This document shows positions 15,035 to 22,249 of a stretch of DNA of 33,657 nt, one piece after another. The notes beneath the pieces were generated by a model. It saw nothing but the letters and a program-made list of their open reading frames with translations, was not told the origin of the DNA and did no database searches. The stretch's first letter is position 1. The number at the start of each line of letters is the position of its first letter. The DNA is from Chitinophagales bacterium (GTDB lineage Bacteria; Bacteroidota; Bacteroidia; Chitinophagales; Chitinophagaceae). The translations under genes were made by a program, and so were the position numbers. The stretch spans positions 1 to 33,657 of the forward strand of contig JAATGQ010000029.1 in assembly GCA_015654595.1 (NCBI GenBank). Direction: 5' to 3'.

Positions 15035-15129
15035 TTTTACGATGGGGCCGAAATTAGCTACCTTTACTATCCAATCGATAGTACCATCCCTTGGGATAGC
15101 TCATGCATAGGGGATCTTGCATCGTAAAA
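15035..15129. promoter_or_regulatory. Cluster of inverted repeats before the AraC-like gene
   Basis: TTTTACGATG (15035-15044) has an exact inverted copy CATCGTAAAA at 15120-15129. Between them lie ACTATC-caatc-GATAGT (about 15066-15082) and the palindrome ATCCCTTGGGAT (about 15086-15097). The right arm ends 9 bases before the ATG at 15139 and runs into an AAAGGTGA ribosome-site-like sequence. The layout suits looping by, or several sites for, a dimeric regulator. Confidence 0.45.
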
Positions 15130-15138
15130 AGGTGATCA

Positions 15139-15684
15139 ATGGACACTAACAACCGAAGTTTTGAAGCCGCCTATAAAAAGCTTGGATTATATCATTTCGA
15201 CAGCAGCGACATCGACAGCGTTAATACCGCGCGCTTTCAGCCCTATATAAAAGTGCTGTTTGTCCCAAAAGGCTGCGAACTGACCGTCGACTTTAAAGAA
15301 TACAAGACCCGTCATCCATCCCTGTTCTTTATCAATTCCAATCAATACCTCTCTATCGCGAAGGCAGGAAGCGGCCCTGCCACCCTTCTTTATTATAACA
15401 GGGACTTCTATTGTGTCCAGATCCATGACCGCGAAGTCGCCTGCGATGGGCTTCTCTTCAACAATATCTTTGCGATCCCCAGCATAGAGCTTGGCAAAGA
15501 CGAACACCTCCAGGCGCAGACACTGTTCGACCGTATGCGCGAAGAGATCGCACAGCAGGATTCTTCCGCGGAAGAAATGATCCGGACCTATCTTAAGCAG
15601 CTGATCATCCTTTCTACCAGATATTGGAAAAAGCAGAACCTCAACAGACAAACATTCCCGCAGAACAAGACCCGCATATCTTAA
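15139..15684 (+). pseudogene. AraC-family regulator lacking its DNA-binding domain (truncated)
   Basis: 181 residues. The N-terminal ~165 residues match the cupin-like sensor half of Bacteroidota AraC regulators (PYIKVLFVPKGCELTVDFKEY, PSLFFINSNQYLSI, LLFNNIF) followed by the usual helical linker (MIRTYLKQLIILSTRYWKKQ). Right where the helix-turn-helix domain should follow, the frame runs about 17 codons into the start of the hydrolase gene in another frame and stops at 15684. The AraC domain of ~100 residues is missing and not found nearby. This suggests a deletion joining the two genes. The remaining protein could fold but should not bind DNA. The start has a reasonable ribosome site (AAAGGTGA). 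Confidence 0.7.
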
Positions 15685-16616
15685 AAGACATCCGCGGTTT
15701 CTTACAGGTCCTCAACAATAGCGGCGGCAAGCCTATCGAAGAGCAGGCGCCAAAAGACGGACGTCTTGTACTCGTAGGCGCACAGGCTTCCGTTCAATTC
15801 GACTATTCAGACATCGAAGAATCAGAAAAGACGATCACAGAAGATGGGCTGACCGTTAAACTTCACATCGTAAAGCCCAAAGGCGCAAAGGCCGGTCTGC
15901 CGGTGTTCATGTTCTTCCATGGCGGCGGCTGGGTATTGGGCGATTATCCTACACACAAGAGACTGGTAAGAGACCTGGTCGTCAACAGCGGCGCTGCAGC
16001 TGTCTTCCCTGACTATACGCCCTCGCCCGAAGCGCACTATCCTGTTGCGATCAACCAGGCCTATGCCGCTACAAAATGGGTAGCCGAACATGGTAAAGAA
16101 ATTGGTGTCGATGGTTCAAGACTTGCTGTAGCCGGTAACAGCGTTGGTGGTAATATGGCGGCGGTAGTATCCCTGATGGCAAAGGACAAACAGGGTCCAA
16201 AGCTCAGCTTCCAGCTTTTGTTATGGCCTGTCACCGATGCAGACTTCACCCGCGGATCGTATGCAAAATATGGCAGCGGCCGCTTCCTGACCGCACCGCT
16301 GATGAAATGGATGTGGGATCAATATACAATGGACCTGAATCAGCGTAAAGAAAAATATGCCTCGCCTTTACAGGCTTCTCTGGAAGAGCTGAAGGGTCTG
16401 CCTCCGGCCCTGGTACAGGTTGCAGAAAACGACATCCTGCATGATGAAGGAGTGGCTTATGGCCGGAAGCTCGATGAAGCCGGTGTTCCAACGACGATCA
16501 GTGAGTATGCCGGGTTTATCCATGACTACGGGATGTTGAACCCGCTGGCAGGTATCCCCGCAATACAATCCGCCATCCTGCAGGCCGCTGCCGCGTTGAA
16601 GAAGGGGTTAAAGTAA
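15624..16616 (+). CDS. Alpha/beta hydrolase, HSL-type esterase family
   Basis: 330 residues if started at the TTG at 15624, numbered from there. It hydrolyses ester bonds; the substrate is unknown. Seen: oxyanion-hole motif FFHGGGW (99-103), nucleophile Ser173 in AVAGNSVGGN, Asp270 in AENDILHDE and His300 in FIHDYG, a complete triad. The residues from EQDPHILKDIRGFL (about 14) onward look native to the family, but there is no ATG or clear ribosome site there. The reading frame emerges inside the truncated AraC gene, which it overlaps by 61 bases. The original start was probably lost with the deletion, so translation may rely on the TTG, on coupling or on frameshifting. The terminator at 16646-16677 follows. 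Confidence 0.88.
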   Translation: MEKAEPQQTNIPAEQDPHILKDIRGFLQVLNNSGGKPIEEQAPKDGRLVLVGAQASVQFDYSDIEESEKTITEDGLTVKLHIVKPKGAKAGLPVFMFFHGGGWVLGDYPTHKRLVRDLVVNSGAAAVFPDYTPSPEAHYPVAINQAYAATKWVAEHGKEIGVDGSRLAVAGNSVGGNMAAVVSLMAKDKQGPKLSFQLLLWPVTDADFTRGSYAKYGSGRFLTAPLMKWMWDQYTMDLNQRKEKYASPLQASLEELKGLPPALVQVAENDILHDEGVAYGRKLDEAGVPTTISEYAGFIHDYGMLNPLAGIPAIQSAILQAAAALKKGLK

Positions 16617-16645
16617 AGAATGGATCTATTTGGCGATGGGATTTA

Positions 16646-16677
16646 GCAAAAGGCGGATCGTAATGATCCGCTTTTGC
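16646..16677. terminator. Bidirectional terminator between hydrolase and hydrogenase operon
   Basis: GCAAAAGGCGGATC (16646-16659) pairs with GATCCGCTTTTGC (16665-16677) with one bulged base. A-rich and T-rich arms allow it to work on both strands: for the hydrolase (plus) and the hydrogenase structural operon (minus). Confidence 0.75.
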
Positions 16678-16692
16678 CCAAAGATAAATCAT

Positions 16693-17208
16693 TCAGAGGA
16701 CAGGTTCGTGGATCGCCTCTGTACAGCTGTCGACCATGTGAATCACCTCCATTACCAATCCATCCATATACCACTCCAATTCCTTTGATAAAGTTATCCC
16801 CTGCTCCTGAATCGAAGCAATCGACACGGCCATCAGACGGATATCGGGCATTTTACCCAGGAGCTGCAGCGCGCTCACCAGGTCTTTGAGACCGATATCG
16901 TGCGTGCTAAGCGCTCTTGGAAAATCGCTTGCCCAGCGCGGCCGCAGCCAGCGTCTGGTTCCCGGGGGCAGGCCGTCCAAGGTAGCATCTACCAGGATAA
17001 CGATCTCATACTGCTCAAAGTATTCCAACAGGTGAAAGCCTCCCGTACCGCCATCAAGCACGTCTGCCCCTTGTGGGGCCAGCGTCTCCAGTCTTCGCGC
17101 GATATGAACGCCGACGCCTTCGTCCTGCATTAGATAGTTGCCGATGCCCATCACAAGGACTTTATTGTGTGTCGCCGGGCTGAGCAGGTTTAGAGGAGAA
17201 ATATTCAT
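16693..17208 (-). CDS. hyaD: [NiFe]-hydrogenase maturation protease (HyaD/HoxM type)
   Basis: 171 residues. This endopeptidase checks for nickel in the immature large subunit and cuts off its C-terminal peptide. Motifs: MGIGNYLMQDEGVGVH with a nickel-binding Glu, VDATLDG with the Asp, and STHDIGL with the His, the three conserved metal contacts of the family. Its start overlaps the stop of the cytochrome b gene in an ATGA, so the two are translationally coupled. It is the last gene of the structural operon (small, large, cytochrome b, protease) and is followed by the shared terminator at 16646-16677. The substrate is almost certainly the large subunit encoded at 17932-19656. Confidence 0.93.
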   Translation of the reverse strand: MNISPLNLLSPATHNKVLVMGIGNYLMQDEGVGVHIARRLETLAPQGADVLDGGTGGFHLLEYFEQYEIVILVDATLDGLPPGTRRWLRPRWASDFPRALSTHDIGLKDLVSALQLLGKMPDIRLMAVSIASIQEQGITLSKELEWYMDGLVMEVIHMVDSCTEAIHEPVL

Positions 17209-17918
17209 AGTTCGTCATTGTGATCTTTAATAAAAGCTTCTTCTTCGATAAACTTCCATCCGCCGCCCATACTGCTCATTTCGCCGCGGCCTTCGATATA
17301 ATCATGATAAAAGACAAGATAGACGTGAATGACAACAAACAGGATAAAGAACCACATCGTCCAGTGGTGTATCTGTCTCGTCATACTTTCTCCACCCAGG
17401 ACCGAGGGCACCCATGCAAACAGCCGGGGCAGCCACCAGCGGCTTGTCACCGAATAAAGGCCGAATCCTGTCAGGCATTGTATGCCAAAAGCGATGAATG
17501 TAAAGAAATAGATCAACCCTGCCATCGCGTTATGTCCAACGCTCATATATTCTTTTCCTTTCAGCATCAGGATGTCGATCTTAAAGACCTGCCACATTTC
17601 CCGAAAGAAGCGTTTGGAAGTCGGTATGAACTGTTTCCAGCCCGCGTATTTATTGCCAACGAATCCCCAGTAAATACGAAAGAGGAAGTTGAAAAAAAAG
17701 ATATAAGCCGCGGCAAAATGTATAAATCGGACCCAGCCCGTTGTATACCGGAAGGCGGCTTCCTGGTGGCTGACCAGCGCCAGCGGGTTGGCAATATAAA
17801 AACCCGTTATGATCAGCGCGATGATCGACGCCGCGTTGAGCCAGTGATAGAATCTGACGGGCAGCTCCCAGACATAGACGCGGCGCAGGCGGTGGATATG
17901 GAGGTATTTCTTTTTCAT
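17205..17918 (-). CDS. hyaC: Ni/Fe-hydrogenase b-type cytochrome subunit
   Basis: 237 residues, an integral membrane protein with four hydrophobic helices. Haem-ligand histidines are visible in VRFYHWLNAASI (first helix), RFIHFAAAYIFF (second) and IHHWTMWFFILFVVIHVYLVFYHDY (last). It anchors the periplasmic hydrogenase and passes electrons from the small subunit's distal Fe-S cluster to quinone. It starts 13 bases after the large-subunit stop and ends in an ATGA overlap with the protease gene. Its presence places the enzyme in the respiratory, membrane-bound uptake class. Confidence 0.93.
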   Translation of the reverse strand: MKKKYLHIHRLRRVYVWELPVRFYHWLNAASIIALIITGFYIANPLALVSHQEAAFRYTTGWVRFIHFAAAYIFFFNFLFRIYWGFVGNKYAGWKQFIPTSKRFFREMWQVFKIDILMLKGKEYMSVGHNAMAGLIYFFTFIAFGIQCLTGFGLYSVTSRWWLPRLFAWVPSVLGGESMTRQIHHWTMWFFILFVVIHVYLVFYHDYIEGRGEMSSMGGGWKFIEEEAFIKDHNDEL

Positions 17919-17931
17919 ATGCGATGATTAA

Positions 17932-19656
17932 TTAGTCACCCACGACGCTGATCCTGCTGATAGGCGAGCCCTGCTCGTCATAAAGATGGACGGCGCAAGC
18001 CAGGCAAGGGTCAAAAGAATGTACGGTTCTCAATATCTCGAGCGGCTGGTTTTCATCTATCACGGGTGTTCCTATCAGCGCGGACTCGTAGGCCGACAGC
18101 TGTCCCGAGGCGTCTCTTGGGGATGCATTCCAGGTGGTAGGCACGACCAGCTGATAATTGGCGATACGGCCGCTATCGATATTGATCCAGTGTGCCAACG
18201 CACCACGGGGCGCTTCGGCATGCCCTACGCCAAGCGCTTTTGCCGGCCAGGTATCGGGATTGAATTTTTCCATATTGGCCATCCGTGTATCGCCGGATTT
18301 GATATTGCTGATCAGCTGATAGTAGAAGTCAAGGCCCCAACGGGATACGAGGCTTGCTTCCAGCCCCCGGGCGGCTGTCCGCCCCAGGGTTGAAAAGAGC
18401 GCCGTCACCGGAACATCCAGGTCTTTCAGAAGCCCATCGACGGCCTCTTTATATTCTTCCCGTCCCCTTGCATAGCCGACGAGGACGCGCGCCAGCGGCC
18501 CTACTTCCATCGCATGTCCTTTCCAGCGTGGGGTTTTGATATAGCTGTATTTCTGCTCTGTGTCGAGGAACTGGAAGGGCGGCTTGGGCCCGGTGTATCT
18601 TACCTTGCTTTCTCCAACCCAGGGATGAAGGCCCTTTTGGTCGCCTTCCGCATAGTCATACCAGGAATGGGTAACAAACTCCTGCACCTCGTCGTCCTTG
18701 CGCAGGTCTACATCGAGTACCTTTGACAGGTCTTTGTTCAGGATCACACCGGATGGAAATTTATAGGAGGCAGGGTCCCGATAGCCATTGAAGGGCAGGT
18801 CTCCATAGACCATATAATTGCCGAGTCCGCCGCCGATAGCGCCCCAGTCTTTGTAATAAGAAGCGATTGCTTTGAGGTCGGGCAGGTAAACCTGTTCGAT
18901 AAAGGTTTTTCCCTCGTGCAGCAGCTGCTCTACAAGAGCAAGCCGTTCAGCGTTGATACCGCTGACGTCGTCGAGTCCGATCGAACAGGCCATGCCGCCA
19001 ACCAGGTAGTTGGGATGCGGGTTCTTACCGCCAAAGATCGCCTGTACCTTGACGATCTCTTTCTGCCATTCCAGCGCTTCCAGGTAGTGCGCGAGGCCGA
19101 TCAGGTTGATCTCGGCCGGTAGCTTGTAAGCAGGGTGACCCCAATAGCCATTGCTGAAGATACCCAGCTGACCGCTGTCGACAAATTTTTTGATCCTTGC
19201 CTGCAGGTCGCTGAAATAGCCTGGTGAGCTCTTTGGCCAGTGCGAGATGCTCTGGGCGATCTCCGATGTTTTTTTAGGATCGGCTTTTAGCGCGTTGACG
19301 ACGTCGACCCAGTCCATCGCATGGAGGTGATAGAAATGTACGACGTGGTCGTGCATGAATAATGCGCAGTCCATGATATTGCGAACGAGTTCCGCATTGG
19401 GCGGGATAACGATGCCCAGCGCGTCTTCCACGGTCCGAACCGAGGTGAGCGAATGGATCGATGTACACACGCCGCAGACCCGGCCAACAAAGGCCCAGGC
19501 ATCGCGTGGATCACGGCCGCGGAGTATCTCTTCGAGCAGACGGACCATCGTTCCGCTGCTATAGGCGTCTTTGATCCGGCCATCCGAAATCTCGGCTTCG
19601 ATACGGAGGTGCCCTTCGATACGGGTTACAGGATCTACCACTATCCTTTTTGACAT
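17932..19656 (-). CDS. hyaB: [NiFe]-hydrogenase large (catalytic) subunit
   Basis: 574 residues. It carries the Ni-Fe(CN)2CO active site that splits H2. The four nickel-binding cysteines are present: Cys61 and Cys64 in RVCGVCTSIH (preceded by RGRDPRDAWAF, the L1 signature of group 1 enzymes) and Cys551 and Cys554 in DPCLACAVH (L2). The protease should cut after His557 and remove a 17-residue tail. The length and both signatures are intact, so the enzyme is likely active. The protein has no export signal and should travel with the small subunit through the Tat pathway. The gene is second in the operon, 67 bases after the small subunit, with a hairpin in the gap. Confidence 0.96.
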   Translation of the reverse strand: MSKRIVVDPVTRIEGHLRIEAEISDGRIKDAYSSGTMVRLLEEILRGRDPRDAWAFVGRVCGVCTSIHSLTSVRTVEDALGIVIPPNAELVRNIMDCALFMHDHVVHFYHLHAMDWVDVVNALKADPKKTSEIAQSISHWPKSSPGYFSDLQARIKKFVDSGQLGIFSNGYWGHPAYKLPAEINLIGLAHYLEALEWQKEIVKVQAIFGGKNPHPNYLVGGMACSIGLDDVSGINAERLALVEQLLHEGKTFIEQVYLPDLKAIASYYKDWGAIGGGLGNYMVYGDLPFNGYRDPASYKFPSGVILNKDLSKVLDVDLRKDDEVQEFVTHSWYDYAEGDQKGLHPWVGESKVRYTGPKPPFQFLDTEQKYSYIKTPRWKGHAMEVGPLARVLVGYARGREEYKEAVDGLLKDLDVPVTALFSTLGRTAARGLEASLVSRWGLDFYYQLISNIKSGDTRMANMEKFNPDTWPAKALGVGHAEAPRGALAHWINIDSGRIANYQLVVPTTWNASPRDASGQLSAYESALIGTPVIDENQPLEILRTVHSFDPCLACAVHLYDEQGSPISRISVVGD

Positions 19657-19685
19657 ATGGTTGTTTTAAAAAGTAATCGATACGG

Positions 19686-19715
19686 AAAGCCTGCGCTCTT
19701 GCCAACGCAGGCTTT
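19686..19715 (-). promoter_or_regulatory. Intercistronic hairpin between small- and large-subunit genes
   Basis: AAAGCCTGCG (19686-19695) and CGCAGGCTTT (19706-19715) form a perfect 10-bp stem with a 10-base loop in the 67-base gap. On the minus strand it is not followed directly by a T run, so it is more likely an RNA-processing or stability element, or a leaky attenuator, than a full stop. Confidence 0.55.
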
Positions 19716-19723
19716 GGTCTTTC

Positions 19724-20839
19724 TTAGGGTTCAGCATTCAACTGTTGTTCGTCTGCACGGCCTTCTTCTTCGAGGTCGTAGATCATTTTATGTTTTCGGA
19801 CATTCGTCATGACGGCATGTCCGAGCAGTGCTGCTGTGGTGGCGCCAAGCGCAATTGCGCCGATCTTGTCGGCTGTCGACTCGATGCCAAATCCGGCAAA
19901 GGACGAAGCGCGTTCGTAGAGCCGTCCGTTGTCCCAGTAGTTCTCTTCGCTACAGCCGATACATCCATGGCCGGACTGAATAGGGAAAGAGGTGCCGCCA
20001 TTCCATTTCGTTACGCCGCATGCATTATAGGTAACCGGGCCCTTACAGCCCATTTTATAGAGACAGTACCCTTTCTTCGCATTTTCGTCATCAAAGCTTT
20101 CGACATAGAGGCCGGCGTCGTAGAAGGGGCGTCTGTAGCAGGTGTCGTGGACACGTTTGCTATAAAACGCTTTGGGACGACCGAGGTTGTCCAGTTCGGG
20201 TATCCGGTCGAAGGTCACCAGGTGGACGATGACGCCTGCCATGACTTCACCGATTGGCGGGCATCCGGGAACTTTTATGATGGGCTTTCCCTTTACGAGC
20301 TTATGTATAGGTGTCGCCGATGTCGGGTTTGGTTTGGCGGCCTGAACGCAGCCGCTGCAGGCGCAGCTTCCCCAGGCGATGATGGCTTTCGCGCCTTCCG
20401 CGGCCTCTTCCAATACCTGCATGGCGGTTTTTCCGCCAATCATACAGTAGACCCCATCCGCCTCCATGGGCACGCTGCCTTCTACGCAAAGGATATACTC
20501 CCCGTTATATCGTTTTATCGTGTCGCGCATTGCCGCTTCCGCCTGAAAGCCGGAGGCCGCCATCAACGTTTCGGTATAATCCAGGGAGATCTGGTCGAGC
20601 AGGATATCGGCAACGATAGGGTGTGAGCTGCGGATAAAGCTTTCGCTGCAGCAGGTACATTCCTGGAAGTGAAGCCAGATGACGGGGAGCCGGCGGCGGG
20701 TTTCCAGCGCCTTTGCCACCTGTCCGATGGCGGTCCCTTCAAGCCCCATAAAGGCTGCCATCATAGTGGCAAACTTCAGGAAGTCGCGGCGGGAATACCC
20801 CTTTCTTAGCACTTCTTCATAATAAGTCGGCTGTTGCAT
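19724..20839 (-). CDS. hyaA: [NiFe]-hydrogenase small subunit, O2-tolerant type
   Basis: 371 residues. A Tat signal is present (SRRDFLKF, residues 16-23, then a hydrophobic stretch) for folded export. The protein carries three Fe-S clusters. Proximal: Cys61, Cys64, Cys159, Cys193 plus the two extra cysteines Cys63 and Cys164. These six match the spacing of E. coli Hyd-1 residues 17, 19, 20, 115, 120 and 149 exactly, the signature of the [4Fe-3S] cluster of O2-tolerant enzymes. Distal: His231, Cys234, Cys259, Cys265. Medial: Cys274, Cys293, Cys296. A further Cys161 lies between proximal ligands and is not one of the six. A C-terminal helix (about 332-350) anchors it near the cytochrome b. It is the first gene of the leftward operon and is divergent from the 88-residue protein and hyp genes. 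Confidence 0.96.
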   Translation of the reverse strand: MQQPTYYEEVLRKGYSRRDFLKFATMMAAFMGLEGTAIGQVAKALETRRRLPVIWLHFQECTCCSESFIRSSHPIVADILLDQISLDYTETLMAASGFQAEAAMRDTIKRYNGEYILCVEGSVPMEADGVYCMIGGKTAMQVLEEAAEGAKAIIAWGSCACSGCVQAAKPNPTSATPIHKLVKGKPIIKVPGCPPIGEVMAGVIVHLVTFDRIPELDNLGRPKAFYSKRVHDTCYRRPFYDAGLYVESFDDENAKKGYCLYKMGCKGPVTYNACGVTKWNGGTSFPIQSGHGCIGCSEENYWDNGRLYERASSFAGFGIESTADKIGAIALGATTAALLGHAVMTNVRKHKMIYDLEEEGRADEQQLNAEP

Positions 20840-20967
20840 GGTCGTTATTTCGGTCTAAGGTCTACCCTTTTGCCTTGGCCCGGCATGACCTATTTCACCT
20901 TTTTGGGTGATTTTGATCATGGCGGAAAAATCCTGCCGCAAGTAATATTGATAAAAATTACCGACAG
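20840..20967. promoter_or_regulatory. Divergent promoter region of the hydrogenase locus
   Basis: This 128-bp space must hold the promoters of both the structural operon (minus) and the maturation operon (plus). TCACC-TTTTTG-GGTGA (about 20896-20911) is an inverted repeat near its centre, and GCGG...CCGC arms lie near 20923-20940. TAATATTG (about 20942-20949) is one base from the -7 consensus and suits the plus-strand operon. No exact promoter is visible for the minus strand. Confidence 0.4.
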
Positions 20968-21234
20968 ATGAAGAAGATCACCATGCTGTATATCCTATCC
21001 GCAATGGCGCCATTGGGCAGCTGGGCACACCCCGGTCACGGGGGGCACGACGGCGACAACGGCTATACCATTATCCATTACTTTACGACGCTGCCGCACG
21101 CCTTTCTGATGTGGGGCGCAGTCGTCGGAATAACGTTGTACTTCCGTCACCTTTATCGCCGTGAGCAAAAGCAAGCCTATATAACAAAACACCCTGAGCA
21201 TGCACGAATTGTCGATCGTAACGGGGATTATTGA
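20968..21234 (+). CDS. Small His-rich membrane protein at the head of the hyp operon
   Basis: 88 residues. A signal peptide (MKKITMLYILSAMAPLGSWA) exposes a mature N-terminus AHPGHGGHDGDNG, with three closely spaced His and acidic residues, well suited to bind a metal such as nickel. One membrane helix (about 43-60, FLMWGAVVGITLYF) and a basic cytoplasmic tail follow. The His motif recalls the start of HupE/UreJ-type nickel permeases, but the rest is far too short for a permease. Its last 35 bases overlap hypA in another frame, so the two are coupled. A role in nickel delivery or hydrogenase assembly is inferred from motif and position only. Confidence 0.7.
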   Translation: MKKITMLYILSAMAPLGSWAHPGHGGHDGDNGYTIIHYFTTLPHAFLMWGAVVGITLYFRHLYRREQKQAYITKHPEHARIVDRNGDY

Positions 21235-21541
21235 CATCGCGCTCCGGGAGGCAGAGAAGGCCCACGCCGATATGATCGAAGCCATCGAGCTCGACATCGG
21301 CTGCCTGACGACAATAGAGATGACTGCCTTTGACTTCGCCTGGCGGCAGGCGATAAAGGGAACTCTCCTGGAAGGCTGTACCCGAATCGTCAACCGTATC
21401 GAAGGAAGGGCACGTTGTCTTGACTGCGACACGGTCTTCGGACTGCAACAGGTTTATGATGCCTGTACCGGCTGTGGCAGTCATTGGATCGCGATAGAAG
21501 AAGGCCGACAGCTAAGCGTTCGAGCGCTGACTATTTCCTAA
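21200..21541 (+). CDS. hypA: Hydrogenase maturation nickel metallochaperone HypA
   Basis: 113 residues. It delivers nickel to the large subunit together with HypB. The N-terminal MHEL gives the nickel-binding His2 and Glu3. The zinc site is Cys73-x2-Cys76 (RCLDCD) and Cys89-x2-Cys92 (ACTGCG). Length is normal. The start lies inside the end of the preceding small membrane protein gene. hypB follows after 18 bases. Confidence 0.95.
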   Translation: MHELSIVTGIIDIALREAEKAHADMIEAIELDIGCLTTIEMTAFDFAWRQAIKGTLLEGCTRIVNRIEGRARCLDCDTVFGLQQVYDACTGCGSHWIAIEEGRQLSVRALTIS

Positions 21542-21559
21542 CCTAACCTTTTATAATAT

Positions 21560-22249
21560 ATGTGTGCTACATGTGGATGCGATACCGTAACGACAAAAAA
21601 AGCCAGCCGGCAGGTAGTGGAGGTCGAACGCGACGTACTCCATGAAAATAATCTGCTGGCGGAGCGAAACCGGGGATACTTTTTGGCCAAAGATATTCTG
21701 GCGATCAACCTGGTCAGTTCGCCCGGATCGGGGAAAACGACGCTCCTGGAGCGAACTCTCACGGATATGAAAGGACAGTGCACCTTTGCCGTCATCGAAG
21801 GCGACCAGCAGACGACCAATGACGCGGACCGGATCCATGCCACCGGCACAAAGGTTACGCAGATCAATACGGGCAAGGGATGTCATCTCGATGCCCATAT
21901 GATCCATCATGCGCTGGAAGGCATGCGGCCGCCGGGAGAAAGCATCCTGTTTATAGAGAATGTCGGCAACCTCGTCTGTCCCGCGATGTTTGACCTCGGG
22001 GAAAAACAGCGTGTGGTGGTGATGAGCGTAACAGAGGGTGATGACAAGCCGCTGAAGTATCCTGATATGTTCTACTCTTCGACACTCTGCATCATCAACA
22101 AGACCGATCTGCTTCCTTATGTTCCTTTCGATATCGAAAAAGCCAGGTCCAATGTACATAAGGTAAAAGCCGATCTCCCGATCATCGAATTGAGTTGTCT
22201 CAGCGGGGAGGGGCTAAACGTCTGGTATGAATGGCTATTATCAAAATGA
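21560..22249 (+). CDS. hypB: Hydrogenase maturation GTPase HypB
   Basis: 229 residues. It uses GTP hydrolysis to drive nickel insertion. The N-terminus MCATCGC is the high-affinity metal motif CxxCGC (Cys2, Cys5, Cys7). A G-domain follows: P-loop SSPGSGKTTLL (about 53-63), ENVGNLVCPAMFDLG with the second metal-site Cys, and NKTDLLPY for guanine recognition. There is no His-rich nickel-storage stretch like that of some rhizobial HypB proteins. Its stop overlaps the hypF start in ATGA (22246-22249). Confidence 0.96.
   Translation: MCATCGCDTVTTKKASRQVVEVERDVLHENNLLAERNRGYFLAKDILAINLVSSPGSGKTTLLERTLTDMKGQCTFAVIEGDQQTTNDADRIHATGTKVTQINTGKGCHLDAHMIHHALEGMRPPGESILFIENVGNLVCPAMFDLGEKQRVVVMSVTEGDDKPLKYPDMFYSSTLCIINKTDLLPYVPFDIEKARSNVHKVKADLPIIELSCLSGEGLNVWYEWLLSK

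Noticed and set aside
15624..15684. Programmed -1 frameshift joining the AraC-like protein and the hydrolase
   Set aside because: The frames differ by -1 and there is a run of five A, but no proper slippery heptamer or following stem is visible; a deletion junction explains it better.
19745..20626. 293-residue plus-strand frame opposite the hydrogenase small subunit
   Set aside because: The minus strand encodes an unmistakable hydrogenase subunit; the long antisense frame is a codon-bias effect.
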